Shown here: piece by piece, positions 26,239 to 34,924 of the stretch
Position numbering within the stretch: the stretch's first letter is position 1
Layout of the letters: each line of letters opens with the position of its first letter
Assembly: GCF_029854215.1 (NCBI RefSeq)
Contig: NZ_CP122961.1
Span: 4,154,001 to 4,218,000 of the forward strand
DNA length: 64,000 nt
From: Halomonas alkaliantarctica
GTDB taxonomy: Bacteria; Pseudomonadota; Gammaproteobacteria; Pseudomonadales; Halomonadaceae
Reading direction: 5' to 3'
The notes under the pieces: model-generated
Databases searched by the model: none
Seen by the model: the letters and a program-made list of their open reading frames with translations, nothing else
Told to the model about the DNA's origin: nothing
Position numbers and translations under genes: made by a program

Positions 26239-26927
26239 CTGCCTACCAACAGCTCCAAGACGCCACCCAAGAAGCACGCACCTGGCTACTGACCACTCCT
26301 ATCGTCAACCGCGCTCTGGAGGGCGATGTCACCCTAGAGGAGTATCTCGCCTTTTTAGGTCAGGCGTATCACCACGTTCGTTTCACCGTGCCGCTTATGA
26401 TGGCCTGCGGCGCACGGCTGCCCGACCGGCTCGACTGGTTACGCACGGCACTGGTGGAGTATATCGAAGAGGAGCATGGCCATGAAAAATGGATCCTGGA
26501 CGATATTCGCGCCGCGGGCGGGGATGCGGATGCCGCTGCTAGCGCAGTGCCAGACCCTGCCACCCGGCTTATGGTGGCGTGGATTCGAGATGCGGTAGAG
26601 CACGGTAACCCGGTCGCGTTTTTTGGCATGGTGCAGGTGTTAGAAGGCACCAGCACGGCGCTTGCCACCCAGGCAGCCGAGCATTTACAGGCTAGCCTTT
26701 CACTGCCCGATAACGCTGTGCGCTACTTAACCTCTCACGGCACTCTGGATATTGGTCATTTGGCTTTTTTTGAAGAACAGATCAATCAGCTAGATGCCGA
26801 CGACCTAGCCGTGGTGATTGATAGCGCCAATATGTTCTACCGCCTGTATGGGGCAATGTTTAGAGGCATCGAAGCCCGCTGTCAGGGCGGCAGCGCGGAG
26901 GAGGAACTTTGTCATGCGCTTGCCTAG
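26235..26927 (+). CDS. TenA-like iron-containing redox enzyme (heme-oxygenase-like metalloenzyme family)
   Basis: A 230-residue all-helical protein of the TenA/heme-oxygenase-like fold. Candidate metal ligands are spaced as in heme-oxygenase-like diiron enzymes (for example UndA): E78/E80 and H81/H83 in EYIEEEHGHEKW, E137 in GMVQVLEGTS, and H168/D172/H175 in SHGTLDIGHLAFFE. It lacks the Cys pair pattern of thiaminase TenA. Such enzymes oxidise, desaturate or decarboxylate fatty acids or amino acids using O2. Next to an acyl ligase and an SDR, an oxidative step on an acyl substrate is likely. The start overlaps the ligase stop (ATGA) and follows AAAGGAG. Confidence 0.8.
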   Translation: MTAYQQLQDATQEARTWLLTTPIVNRALEGDVTLEEYLAFLGQAYHHVRFTVPLMMACGARLPDRLDWLRTALVEYIEEEHGHEKWILDDIRAAGGDADAAASAVPDPATRLMVAWIRDAVEHGNPVAFFGMVQVLEGTSTALATQAAEHLQASLSLPDNAVRYLTSHGTLDIGHLAFFEEQINQLDADDLAVVIDSANMFYRLYGAMFRGIEARCQGGSAEEELCHALA

Positions 26928-27756
26928 CCTGCTTTGGCCAAGAAAAAACAAGCTGCCCGGCGGATGGCCGGGCCAGCGGATTTTAATCACCGGCGCCAGC
27001 GGCGGTATTGGTATGGCCCTGGCCGAAGCGCTGGCGCAACGGGGTGCGCACCTACTGGTAAGTGGTCGCCAACAAGATGCGCTGGCTTCGTTAGTCGACC
27101 GTTTTCCCAATCACATCACCGCCATTAGCGCTGATTTAACCAACGCCAGTGATCGCAGCCGCTTAGTCAGCGCTGCGCAAGGGGCAGGCTGCCATATGTT
27201 GATTAATGCCGCTGGCAGCAACCAGCAGGGCTTCTTCGATTCCACCAGCGACAGCGATATCGAACAGCTGGTGGCGATTAATCTGACCGCCGCCCTGCAG
27301 CTGACCCGTGCGCTACTTCCCCAGCTAATGGCTGCCCCCCAGGCGACGATTATTACCATTGGTTCAACGTTCGGGCGGCTGGGCTACCCAGGCCAAGTCA
27401 CCTACTGCGCAACCAAATTCGCCCTGCACGGGTTTAGCCAAGCACTGCGCCGGGAGCTGGCCGATACTCGTGTGCGGGTGATGTATATCGCCCCACGGGC
27501 CACCCGCACCGCTATGAACTCGTCACAAACAGAGGCGCTTAATGCAGCTCTGGGCAATACCATCGACTCTCCTGACGTCGTTGCCCTGGCCATTATTAAT
27601 GCCGTGGAAGAGCAGCGTGAGGAACTACAAATAGGCCTGCCAGAACGCTTTTTTACCCGCTTGAATATGCTATGGCCAAGCGCTGTTGATCGGGCACTGC
27701 TACGCCAATTGCCTGTCATTCGCCGGTTCGTTGTCCCCAAGGAGTCTTCCTTATGA
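26914..27756 (+). CDS. Short-chain dehydrogenase/reductase
   Basis: A 280-residue classical SDR. The nucleotide loop is ITGASGGIGMALAEAL (TGxxxGIG), NAAG follows strand 4, and the catalytic set is Ser in TIGSTFGRLGY with Tyr and Lys in YCATKFA. A C-terminal extension (LPERFFTRLNMLWPSAVDRALLRQLP) resembles fatty-acyl or lipid-acting SDRs that touch the membrane. ATG at 26914 has GGAGGAAC nine bases upstream and overlaps the previous gene by 14 bases. It probably reduces or oxidises the product of the TenA-like enzyme with NAD(P)(H). Confidence 0.9.
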   Translation: MRLPSLLWPRKNKLPGGWPGQRILITGASGGIGMALAEALAQRGAHLLVSGRQQDALASLVDRFPNHITAISADLTNASDRSRLVSAAQGAGCHMLINAAGSNQQGFFDSTSDSDIEQLVAINLTAALQLTRALLPQLMAAPQATIITIGSTFGRLGYPGQVTYCATKFALHGFSQALRRELADTRVRVMYIAPRATRTAMNSSQTEALNAALGNTIDSPDVVALAIINAVEEQREELQIGLPERFFTRLNMLWPSAVDRALLRQLPVIRRFVVPKESSL

Positions 27757-28418
27757 TCATGCCAGCTTTCAAAACACTGCGTACTACGCTACTGGCTAGC
27801 GCCATTGGCTTGGCAAGCCTGCAGGGGTTCGCTAGCGAGGGCGACAGTGCGACTGCCGCCGCATCGCTTGCCGAGCTACAGCAGCGTTGGGCAGAAATTA
27901 ACTATACGCTGCCACCCGATGAACAGGCGGCAGCCTTCAGCCGCTTGGGCGACCAGGCTGAGCAGCTCGTAAAACGCTACCCGGACGCCGCCGAGCTGCA
28001 TATTTGGGCCGGCATTATCCGCTCGACCGAAGCAGGTGCCAGCGGTGGGCTGGGCGCACTGGGGCTGGTAAAACAGGCAAAAAAAGAGCTTGAAACGGCA
28101 CTGGAATTGAACCCGCTGGCGCTGGATGGTTCGACTTATACCAGCCTGGGCGCGCTCTATTATCAGGTTCCCGGCTGGCCACTTGGCTTTGGCGATGAAC
28201 AGAAAGCCGAGTGGCATCTGCAAAGAGCCCTTGCGATTAACCCCGAAGGGATCGACAGTCTCTACTTCTGGGGCGACTATTTACATGAACAGGGTCGCGA
28301 TGAAGAAGCACGCCAAGCGCTGGAACGCGCCTTGATGGCAGCGCCCCGGCCGGGTCGCGAACTGGCAGACAGTGGCCGCCGTGACGACATCCATCAATTG
28401 ATGTCAGAACTTCAATAG
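27753..28418 (+). CDS. Exported tetratricopeptide-repeat protein
   Basis: A 221-residue protein with an N-terminal signal peptide (LRTTLLASAIGLASLQGFAS) and helical repeats of TPR type in the middle and C-terminal parts, for example AKKELETALELNPLALDG, KAEWHLQRALAINPEGID and ARQALERALMAAPRPGR. It has no enzyme motif. In the periplasm it could scaffold or sense the product of the pathway for the kinase encoded two genes later. The start overlaps the SDR stop (ATGA); a second ATG two codons later is possible. Confidence 0.8.
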   Translation: MIMPAFKTLRTTLLASAIGLASLQGFASEGDSATAAASLAELQQRWAEINYTLPPDEQAAAFSRLGDQAEQLVKRYPDAAELHIWAGIIRSTEAGASGGLGALGLVKQAKKELETALELNPLALDGSTYTSLGALYYQVPGWPLGFGDEQKAEWHLQRALAINPEGIDSLYFWGDYLHEQGRDEEARQALERALMAAPRPGRELADSGRRDDIHQLMSELQ

Positions 28419-28429
28419 AAAGGAGCCCT

Positions 28430-29107
28430 ATGCGCATTTTGCTGGTAGAGGATGACCCAAGCCTAGCCTCGGGTATCCGCTTGGCTTTGAAGCCCGAGCA
28501 CTACACCGTGGATCATCTGAGCGACGGAACTACCGCGCTGAATGCGCTGAAAGAGGGAGAACCCTTTGATGCGGTGATTCTCGACCTAGGGCTGCCGCGA
28601 ATGGACGGTATGGAGGTGCTAAATGCGGTACGCCGCCACGGTAGCCAAGTCCCTATTTTAGTCCTGACTGCCCGCGATGCGGTGGATGACCGCATCGCAG
28701 GACTCGACGCGGGTGCCGACGACTATTTAACCAAACCTTTCGAAGTGGCGGAGCTGAAAGCCCGACTGCGCGCCTTGCTAAGACGTAGCCAGGGCCAAGT
28801 CAGCAGTATATTGAGCTATCGCGGCATTCGTCTGGATCCCCATACCTTAAACGTTAGCTTTCAAGGGCAAGATATAAGTTTATCGCGACGCGAACTCACA
28901 CTGTTGCAAGAGTTTATGAGCCACCCTGGCCGAGTATTTACCCGTGATACTTTAGCTCGGCTGGTCTACGGCTGGGATGAAGACGTGGAGAGCAATGCCA
29001 TTGAGGTTCATATCCATCATATACGTCGCAAGCTATTCACCGACGTTATTCGCACGGTGCGTGGCATTGGCTATGTCATGGATAAGCCGTCAAAGGATGA
29101 TTCATGA
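28430..29107 (+). CDS. OmpR/PmrA-type response regulator
   Basis: A 225-residue regulator with a receiver domain (acidic pocket VEDD, phospho-acceptor Asp52 in VILDLGLPRMDG, LTARDAVDDRIAGLDAGADDYLTKPFE with switch Thr and Lys) and a C-terminal winged helix (SRRELTLLQEFMSHPGRV, IEVHIHHIRRKL, IRTVRGIGYVM). It is closest in type to the PmrA/QseB/TctD group. AAAGGAG precedes the ATG. It overlaps the kinase gene by four bases. Its expected box, CTTAAG-N5-like, lies ahead of the operon at 24093. Confidence 0.93.
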   Translation: MRILLVEDDPSLASGIRLALKPEHYTVDHLSDGTTALNALKEGEPFDAVILDLGLPRMDGMEVLNAVRRHGSQVPILVLTARDAVDDRIAGLDAGADDYLTKPFEVAELKARLRALLRRSQGQVSSILSYRGIRLDPHTLNVSFQGQDISLSRRELTLLQEFMSHPGRVFTRDTLARLVYGWDEDVESNAIEVHIHHIRRKLFTDVIRTVRGIGYVMDKPSKDDS

Positions 29108-30489
29108 CCTCAATTCGACAACGTACCTTGGGGCTGTCGCTACTGGTATTTGGCCTAAGCATGCTGGTCATCGGCTTTGTCAGCTACCGTTATGCCGCCC
29201 ATGAAATAGAAGAGCTGTACGATGCCAGCTTAGCCCAGAATGCGCGTCTGCTAGAAGGCTTGTTACAGGCGCCGCTGCCAGATACCAACCGCAATGTGTT
29301 AATTAACAGCTTAGAGAGCGCATTACAGCGCGCTCGCGAGTCCGATAAACGCTTTGCGGGCCACCGCTACGAAAGCAAATTAGCCTTCCAACTGTGGGAG
29401 GACGATCGCCTACTGCTGCGCTCTGCGAGCGCCCCTGAACAGCCCCTTGCTCAGCAGCCCGTCGGCTACTCAACGCTCACCGTGGGGGCACACGATTGGC
29501 GAGTGTATGTACTTGAGGTGCCGGACTCATCCAATCGTGTGGTAGTGAGCGAGCGCGAAGACGTTCGCGGGGAACTGATCAGGGCAGTCGCGCTGCGTAC
29601 GTTACTGCCCGACCTGATTGGCCTGCCGCTACTCACCGCCCTGCTGTGGTGGTCGATTGGCTGGGGCTTGGTACCGCTATCGCGCATGGCCGAGCAAATT
29701 CGCAATCGTGATCCGCATAATTTACAGCCCCTCACCCTCAGCCCACTGCCCCAGGAATTAGATACCATCGCAGGTGCGCTCAACCGGCTGTTAGAGCGAA
29801 TCCGCATAATGCGCGTACGCGAAAAGCGATTTATTGCCGATGCCGCCCATGAATTACGTACCCCCTTAGCAGTGCTTGATCTACACGCCCAAAATGCCCT
29901 GACTGCCGACGATATTGAAGACCGTCAGGAGGCGCTCAATCACCTTCGCGGCGGCGTTGCCCGGGCCACCCGCTTGGTTACTCAACTGTTAACTCTCGCG
30001 CGTCTGGAGCCTGAAGAGGAGTCGCAGCCTGAATACCGCACTAGCCAGTTGCTTAGTGAAGTGCGTGAGACCTTGGCCAAGCTTTCGCCGCTGGCCGCTG
30101 AGCGAGAACAGCAGCTGTTGTTAAATGCGGATGAGCAGGAGAATTGGACAGTGTTAGAAGAACCGGGCGCCATTGAAACCCTGGTACAGAATATTGTCGG
30201 CAATGCCATCCAGCACTCCCCTCACCAAAGTGTCATCAGCATTACGCTGACAACGACGCCACAAGGCTTTCAATTAATGGTGGATGACCAGGGCCCTGGG
30301 ATACCGATCAATGAACGCAAAAAAGTGGTTGAACGCTTTCAGCGTGCAGGCCCTAGTGCGGGTTCAGGCTTAGGCCTTTCTATTGTTGAGCGGCTAGTGA
30401 CGCGCCATGGCGGCACCCTACAGCTTGATGAAGCTCCAAGCGGAGGGTTGCGCGTACGTATTTATCTTCAGCGCCCAAGAGAAGAATAA
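29104..30489 (+). CDS. Membrane sensor histidine kinase (QseC/PmrB type)
   Basis: A 461-residue kinase: first membrane helix about residues 8-28, a periplasmic sensor of about 140 residues, second helix about 168-188, then a HAMP-like linker. The phospho-acceptor is His249 in the FIADAAHELRTPLAVL H-box, and the ATPase domain carries an N-box near QNIVGNAIQHS, VDDQGPGIP (G1), and GSGLGLSIVERL (G2). It is encoded directly behind its regulator (ATGA overlap) and closes the seven-gene operon. The periplasmic ligand is not known; the upstream exported TPR protein may take part. Confidence 0.93.
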   Translation: MTSIRQRTLGLSLLVFGLSMLVIGFVSYRYAAHEIEELYDASLAQNARLLEGLLQAPLPDTNRNVLINSLESALQRARESDKRFAGHRYESKLAFQLWEDDRLLLRSASAPEQPLAQQPVGYSTLTVGAHDWRVYVLEVPDSSNRVVVSEREDVRGELIRAVALRTLLPDLIGLPLLTALLWWSIGWGLVPLSRMAEQIRNRDPHNLQPLTLSPLPQELDTIAGALNRLLERIRIMRVREKRFIADAAHELRTPLAVLDLHAQNALTADDIEDRQEALNHLRGGVARATRLVTQLLTLARLEPEEESQPEYRTSQLLSEVRETLAKLSPLAAEREQQLLLNADEQENWTVLEEPGAIETLVQNIVGNAIQHSPHQSVISITLTTTPQGFQLMVDDQGPGIPINERKKVVERFQRAGPSAGSGLGLSIVERLVTRHGGTLQLDEAPSGGLRVRIYLQRPREE

Positions 30490-30569
30490 TATTTTCTTTG
30501 CTCCCTAAGCTTCGTTTTATGAATCTCTTAAGGTTGCGGTAAGAATTGCGTGTAACTGTGGAGCAACAC

Positions 30570-30600
30570 GGTAAACCAGATGGTAACGGTTTACCTTTCT
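30570..30600 (+). terminator. Hairpin between the kinase and CBS genes
   Basis: GGTAAACC and GGTTTACC form an 8-bp stem with a ten-base loop, followed by TTTCT. It lies 81 bases after the kinase stop and 25 before the CBS gene start. It may be a weak terminator or attenuator for the CBS gene; as an inverted repeat it could also be a protein-binding site. Confidence 0.4.
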
Positions 30601-30619
30601 CCACAAGGAGGTCCCCTCG

Positions 30620-31219
30620 ATGAACCAAGTGACTTTTGCACCTAAACCCTTAATTCAACTCGGCGCAACCCCACTGCTGACCATGCCTGCAGCCCGGCGG
30701 TTACTGCCTACCAGTCCTGCCATGACGGTGCTTACCGACTTTTCCCAAGTCATGCCTCAATCCGTTGATGCCGACACACCTATCGACGAGGCACATCTTA
30801 AGATGCGCTATGGCGGCGTACGGATGCTGTTTGTCATGGATAACAAAGCGCACTGTATCGGCGTAATTACCTCAAAAGAAGTGATTGGCTCAAGGCGTAT
30901 CAACCTGGCCATGCAGCAGCGTAACCTTAGCCGCGAAGAAATTACCGCCGAAATGATTATGACTCCGTGGCATAAGCTGAGTGCCATGCCCGTCTCCCAA
31001 CTGGCATCATTGACAATTGAAGACCTGGTACTATCGATGGAAGCTTTTACCGATCAACACCTGTTAATTACTGAGCAAAACGATCATCACGAGACTAGGA
31101 TTCGTGGCATTATTTCAGCAACCGATATACAGAGTGCGGTGGGTAAAGAGATCAATCCGGTGCCCAGAGCAAAAAGCTTTGCCGATATTTGCCACGTTAT
31201 AACCGGCCACGATCTATAA
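30620..31219 (+). CDS. CBS-domain protein
   Basis: A 199-residue cytoplasmic protein with a tandem CBS pair (Bateman module): DFSQVMPQSVDADTPIDEAHLKM..GGVRMLFVMD..CIGVITSKEV for the first, and MIMTPWHKLSAMPVSQL..DLVLSMEAFTDQHLLITEQN..RIRGIISATDIQ for the second. CBS pairs bind adenosine nucleotides and regulate partner proteins. No partner domain is fused. A strong AAGGAGGT ribosome site precedes the ATG. It stands in line with the two-component operon but is separated by a 130-base gap with a hairpin. A partly matching CTTAAG-N5 box is at 30527-30543. Function unknown. Confidence 0.85.
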   Translation: MNQVTFAPKPLIQLGATPLLTMPAARRLLPTSPAMTVLTDFSQVMPQSVDADTPIDEAHLKMRYGGVRMLFVMDNKAHCIGVITSKEVIGSRRINLAMQQRNLSREEITAEMIMTPWHKLSAMPVSQLASLTIEDLVLSMEAFTDQHLLITEQNDHHETRIRGIISATDIQSAVGKEINPVPRAKSFADICHVITGHDL

Positions 31220-31255
31220 AGATCTTGTCATTAGCCAATTTAATTTATTCCTAAG

Positions 31256-31293
31256 AACGCCCCTTATTGATTATTCAATAAGGGGCGTTTTCA
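31256..31293. terminator. Bidirectional terminator between CBS gene and nhaD
   Basis: AACGCCCCTTATTGA and TCAATAAGGGGCGTT form a perfect 15-bp stem with a TTAT loop, with TTTT on the plus side and A-rich bases before it (TTCTTAG on the minus side). It lies between the convergent CBS and nhaD genes. The stem top shares AACGCCCCTTA with the atp operon terminator at 41197. Confidence 0.85.
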
Positions 31294-31309
31294 GTTTGCT
31301 ATACAGCGC

Positions 31310-32776
31310 TTAAAACAACGCGCTATTAATCCAGAGATGCGCGGCAATGCTGCCGATATAACCTAATAAAATAGCCGGCACCCAACGGAGGTGAACGGAA
31401 AAAGTATAGATTCCGCGAGCCTGGCCCATAAGGGCAACACCTGCGGCGGAGCCCATCGAGAGCAAACTACCCCCCACGCCCGCGGTTAGAGTGATCAATA
31501 GCCAGTTACCCTCAGACATATCGGGGGCCATGGAAAGTACTGCGAACATGACAGGGATGTTATCAACGACTGCCGAGATAAGCCCCAGCACAACGTTAGC
31601 CCACACTGGGTCCCAACTACCGTAGAGTGTTTCGGACAGCAGGCTGAGATAACCCATAAACCCAAGGCCTCCCACGCACATCACCACCCCGTAGAAGAAC
31701 AGCAGCGTATCCCACTCGGAACGCGCAATACGGCTGAAAATATCAAATGGCACCACGCTACCCAGTTGCTCCAACTTCTTCCAATCGCCCCGGCGTGAGT
31801 AGCGTTCCCGCTTGCGTTCAAGGGAACGGGGCAGGCTGCGGCGCAGGTAGTAACCAAAGAACTGCAGTAATCCTAAACCAAACATCATGCCCATGGCGGG
31901 GGGTAAATACAGCACAGAGTGGCAAAGTACCGAAATGGCCACGGTGAGCAAAAACAGTACGATAATCCGACGCGCGCCACGCTTGAGCCAGACATTTTCT
32001 TGTAACGCCGCAGGCTGACGATTAGCAATGAAGAAATTCATGATCAACGCAGGCACCATGAAATTAACTATCGCGGGAACCAGCAGCGCGAAGAAGCCCT
32101 CGAACGGCACTTGGCCAGCTTGCCACACCATCAACGTAGTGATATCGCCAAACGGGCTAAAGGCACCGCCTGCGTTGGAAGCCACCACCACATTGACGCA
32201 GCAAATGCCGATAAACTTTTTATCCCCTTCGGCCACTTTCAGCACCACAGCACACATCAGCATGGCGGTGGTCATATTGTTGGCGATCGCTGAAATACCA
32301 AACGCCATAACGCCGGTAATCCAAAACAGGGTGCGATAGCTGAAGCCTTTACGCACTAGCCAAGAACGCAGCGCATCAAATACCCGGCGCTCTTCCATGG
32401 CGTTGATATAGGTCATCGCCACCAGCAAAAACAGCAGCAGCTCGGCGTATTCAAGCAGCGTTTCGCGGAAGGCGGTTTCCGCCTCTTCCGGCATCCCCGC
32501 TTGTACATAGACCCAAGCCACTAGCGCCCAAATAAGCCCTGCCGCGACCAGTACAGGCTTAGACTTACGCATGTGCAGTAGCTCTTCACTCATCACCAAC
32601 GCATAGGCGAGTACGAAGATCACGACAGAAGAGATACCGGCAAGCGTGAGAGTAAGATCGAGGGGTCCGGCGGCAGCATAGACGAGCGAAGGAAAGACAA
32701 AAAGCGTGCAGGCGAGCAACAACCAAGCGACCCGGCTAGCATAATGCCGGGTTACGAGGACGTTTGGTGGTTTCAT
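31310..32776 (-). CDS. nhaD: Na+/H+ antiporter NhaD
   Basis: A 488-residue inner-membrane protein of the NhaD/ArsB-like ion transporter superfamily, with about 12 membrane segments. Recognisable regions are ITGVMAFGISAIANNMTTAMLM, NVVVASNAGGAFSPFGDITTLMVW, and VVDNIPVMFAVLSM with the paired intramembrane Asp/Asn elements. NhaD extrudes Na+ or Li+ in exchange for protons and is characteristic of halophilic and marine gammaproteobacteria, including Halomonas. ATG at 32776 begins a hydrophobic leader; a TTG at 32791 is an alternative. It is a single-gene unit between convergent neighbours. Confidence 0.93.
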   Translation of the reverse strand: MKPPNVLVTRHYASRVAWLLLACTLFVFPSLVYAAAGPLDLTLTLAGISSVVIFVLAYALVMSEELLHMRKSKPVLVAAGLIWALVAWVYVQAGMPEEAETAFRETLLEYAELLLFLLVAMTYINAMEERRVFDALRSWLVRKGFSYRTLFWITGVMAFGISAIANNMTTAMLMCAVVLKVAEGDKKFIGICCVNVVVASNAGGAFSPFGDITTLMVWQAGQVPFEGFFALLVPAIVNFMVPALIMNFFIANRQPAALQENVWLKRGARRIIVLFLLTVAISVLCHSVLYLPPAMGMMFGLGLLQFFGYYLRRSLPRSLERKRERYSRRGDWKKLEQLGSVVPFDIFSRIARSEWDTLLFFYGVVMCVGGLGFMGYLSLLSETLYGSWDPVWANVVLGLISAVVDNIPVMFAVLSMAPDMSEGNWLLITLTAGVGGSLLSMGSAAGVALMGQARGIYTFSVHLRWVPAILLGYIGSIAAHLWINSALF

Positions 32777-32932
32777 GGCGATGTTATCCAATCAGGGAGA
32801 GAAAGACCGCCACGATCATAAGCACCCTATCAACATGCTGCAACGCAACGGCTGCGCATAAGATGCGGCTAATTGCCGCATCTTGTAAAGCGTTTTTATT
32901 GGCTTAACTCAATATAAAACCTGACACCTAAC

Positions 32933-34774
32933 TCACTCAACCGTCACACTTTTAGCTAGGTTACGGGGCTGGTCTACATCGGTGCCTTTGAGCACAGCCA
33001 CGTGGTAACTCAATAGCTGTAGTGGCAGGGTATATAGCAGCGGCGCCAGCGCTTCGTGCACGTGGGGCAGGGTCAGTACGCGAATATCTTCCTGGACGTC
33101 GATACCCACGCTCTCATCGGCAAATACAAACAGCTGGCCGCCGCGGGCGCGGACTTCCTGTAGGTTGGATTTAAGCTTTTCAAGCAGGTCATCGTTGGGG
33201 GCGACCGAGATCACCGGCATTTCACTGTCCACCAGCGCCAGCGGGCCGTGCTTTAATTCGCCAGCGGGGTACGCCTCAGCGTGAATATAGGAGATCTCTT
33301 TGAGTTTTAACGCCCCCTCAAGGGCAATCGGGTATTGAGCCCCGCGTCCCAAGAAGAGTGCATGATGTTTCTCAGCAAACGCTTGGGAAAGCGTTTCGAT
33401 CTGGCTATCCAACGTTAGCACTCGCTGGCACACTTCTGGCAGCGTGCGCAGCGCGTCGATGATATCCGGGTATTCGACTTGGTTTTTGGCTTTACTCACT
33501 GAAAGCGTTAGTAGCATTAACGCCACTAGCTGGGTGGTAAAGGCTTTGGTCGAAGCAACGCCAATTTCAGGGCCAGCACGGGTCATTAACGTGATATCTG
33601 ATTCACGCACCAGCGAACTACCAGGCACATTACAGATCGCCAGCGAGCCCACATAGTTGAGGGTTTTAGCAAAGCGCAGTGCGGCCAACGTATCGGCGGT
33701 TTCGCCAGATTGGGAGAGAGTGACAAATAGTGTGCCTTCGGGTACGACCGGGTGGCGGTAGCGATACTCGGAGGCAACCTCGACCTGCACCGGCACACCC
33801 GCATAACGTTCTAGCCAGTAACGTGCCACCAGCCCCGCGTGGTAGCTGGTGCCACAGGCGATGATATGCACGTGGCGAGTACGTTGGAAGAGCGCCTGTG
33901 CATCCGGGCCAAAGCTCTCCACTAATACGCTTTGAGCGCTTAGCCGCCCTTCTAATGCTGCCTCAATAACCGTCGGCTGCTCAAAAATTTCCTTGAGCAT
34001 ATAATGGCGATACTCACCCTTACTGGCCGCGCCATCGCCGTGCTCAAAGGTATGAATAGGGCGCTCAACGTCGTTACCGTCGCGATCTACAATACGAATG
34101 GCACCCTGCTCACGCAGCTCAACCAAGTCGCCCTCTTCAAGGTAAATAAAGCGATCCGTCACCGGTAGCAGCGCTAGCGGGTCAGAGGCTAAAAAGGCTT
34201 CATTAATCCCCACACCAACCACCAGTGGGCTACCCTGGCGAGCACCAACTACGACCCCTGGCTCTTTGGCACTCATTACCCCCAGCGCGTAGGCGCCACC
34301 TAAGCCGTTTACGATCTGCTGCGTGGCAGCAAATAAGGTAAGGCCATCGGCCAGCTTTTCGGAAAGTAAGTGAGCAATCACTTCGGTGTCGGTTTCAGAG
34401 TTAAACGCATAGCCGTTGCGCTGCAGGTTATTTTTTATCGCCTCGTAGTTCTCAATAATGCCATTGTGAACCACGGCCACCTGGTTTTCCTGAACATGGC
34501 TACCACTGTGATGCGGATGTGCGTTGGCTTCAGAGGGTTTCCCGTGAGTTGCCCAGCGAGTGTGCGCGATGCCCGATAAACCCGGCAGCGCGGCTTTATC
34601 CAACTCTGCGGCAAGCGCCGCTACTTTTCCAAGCGCACGATGACGGGTTAATACCCCATCACTAAATACCGTCATACCGGCCGAATCGTAGCCGCGATAT
34701 TCCAGGCGCCTTAGCCCTTCTAATAAAATTTCTTGAACGTTGCGCTGGGCAACGGCAGCTACAATCCCACACAT
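32933..34774 (-). CDS. glmS: Glutamine-fructose-6-phosphate aminotransferase (isomerising)
   Basis: A 613-residue enzyme making glucosamine-6-phosphate, the first step to UDP-GlcNAc for peptidoglycan and lipid A. The N-terminal glutaminase begins with MCGIVA, where Cys2 is the catalytic residue. The loops RYRGYDSAGM-like (LEYRGYDSAGM) and HTRWATHG follow. Two SIS domains carry CGTSYHAGL, SQSGETADTLAAL and LGRGAQYPIALEGALKLKE, and the C-terminus is DQPRNLAKSVTVE. GGGAGAG precedes the ATG. The 150-base gap from glmU (34775-34924) is A+T-rich and likely holds the glmS promoter or 5' leader; no ribozyme was recognised. Confidence 0.97.
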   Translation of the reverse strand: MCGIVAAVAQRNVQEILLEGLRRLEYRGYDSAGMTVFSDGVLTRHRALGKVAALAAELDKAALPGLSGIAHTRWATHGKPSEANAHPHHSGSHVQENQVAVVHNGIIENYEAIKNNLQRNGYAFNSETDTEVIAHLLSEKLADGLTLFAATQQIVNGLGGAYALGVMSAKEPGVVVGARQGSPLVVGVGINEAFLASDPLALLPVTDRFIYLEEGDLVELREQGAIRIVDRDGNDVERPIHTFEHGDGAASKGEYRHYMLKEIFEQPTVIEAALEGRLSAQSVLVESFGPDAQALFQRTRHVHIIACGTSYHAGLVARYWLERYAGVPVQVEVASEYRYRHPVVPEGTLFVTLSQSGETADTLAALRFAKTLNYVGSLAICNVPGSSLVRESDITLMTRAGPEIGVASTKAFTTQLVALMLLTLSVSKAKNQVEYPDIIDALRTLPEVCQRVLTLDSQIETLSQAFAEKHHALFLGRGAQYPIALEGALKLKEISYIHAEAYPAGELKHGPLALVDSEMPVISVAPNDDLLEKLKSNLQEVRARGGQLFVFADESVGIDVQEDIRVLTLPHVHEALAPLLYTLPLQLLSYHVAVLKGTDVDQPRNLAKSVTVE

Positions 34775-34924
34775 GTTTACTCTCCCAGGTTATTAACCAG
34801 AGCACTTCAAAAAGCTACTCAACCAATCCGCATAAAGGTAAATCGACGGCATGGATATATGAATACGGATTTTTAATGATTCTATGAACGATGTTTAGAA
34901 CTATTTTTAATACTTTTTTAAGTA

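Noticed and set aside
34775-34924. glmS ribozyme in the glmS 5' region
   Set aside because: The gap is only 150 A+T-rich bases and lacks the core pseudoknot pattern; the ribozyme is also mainly found in Gram-positive bacteria.
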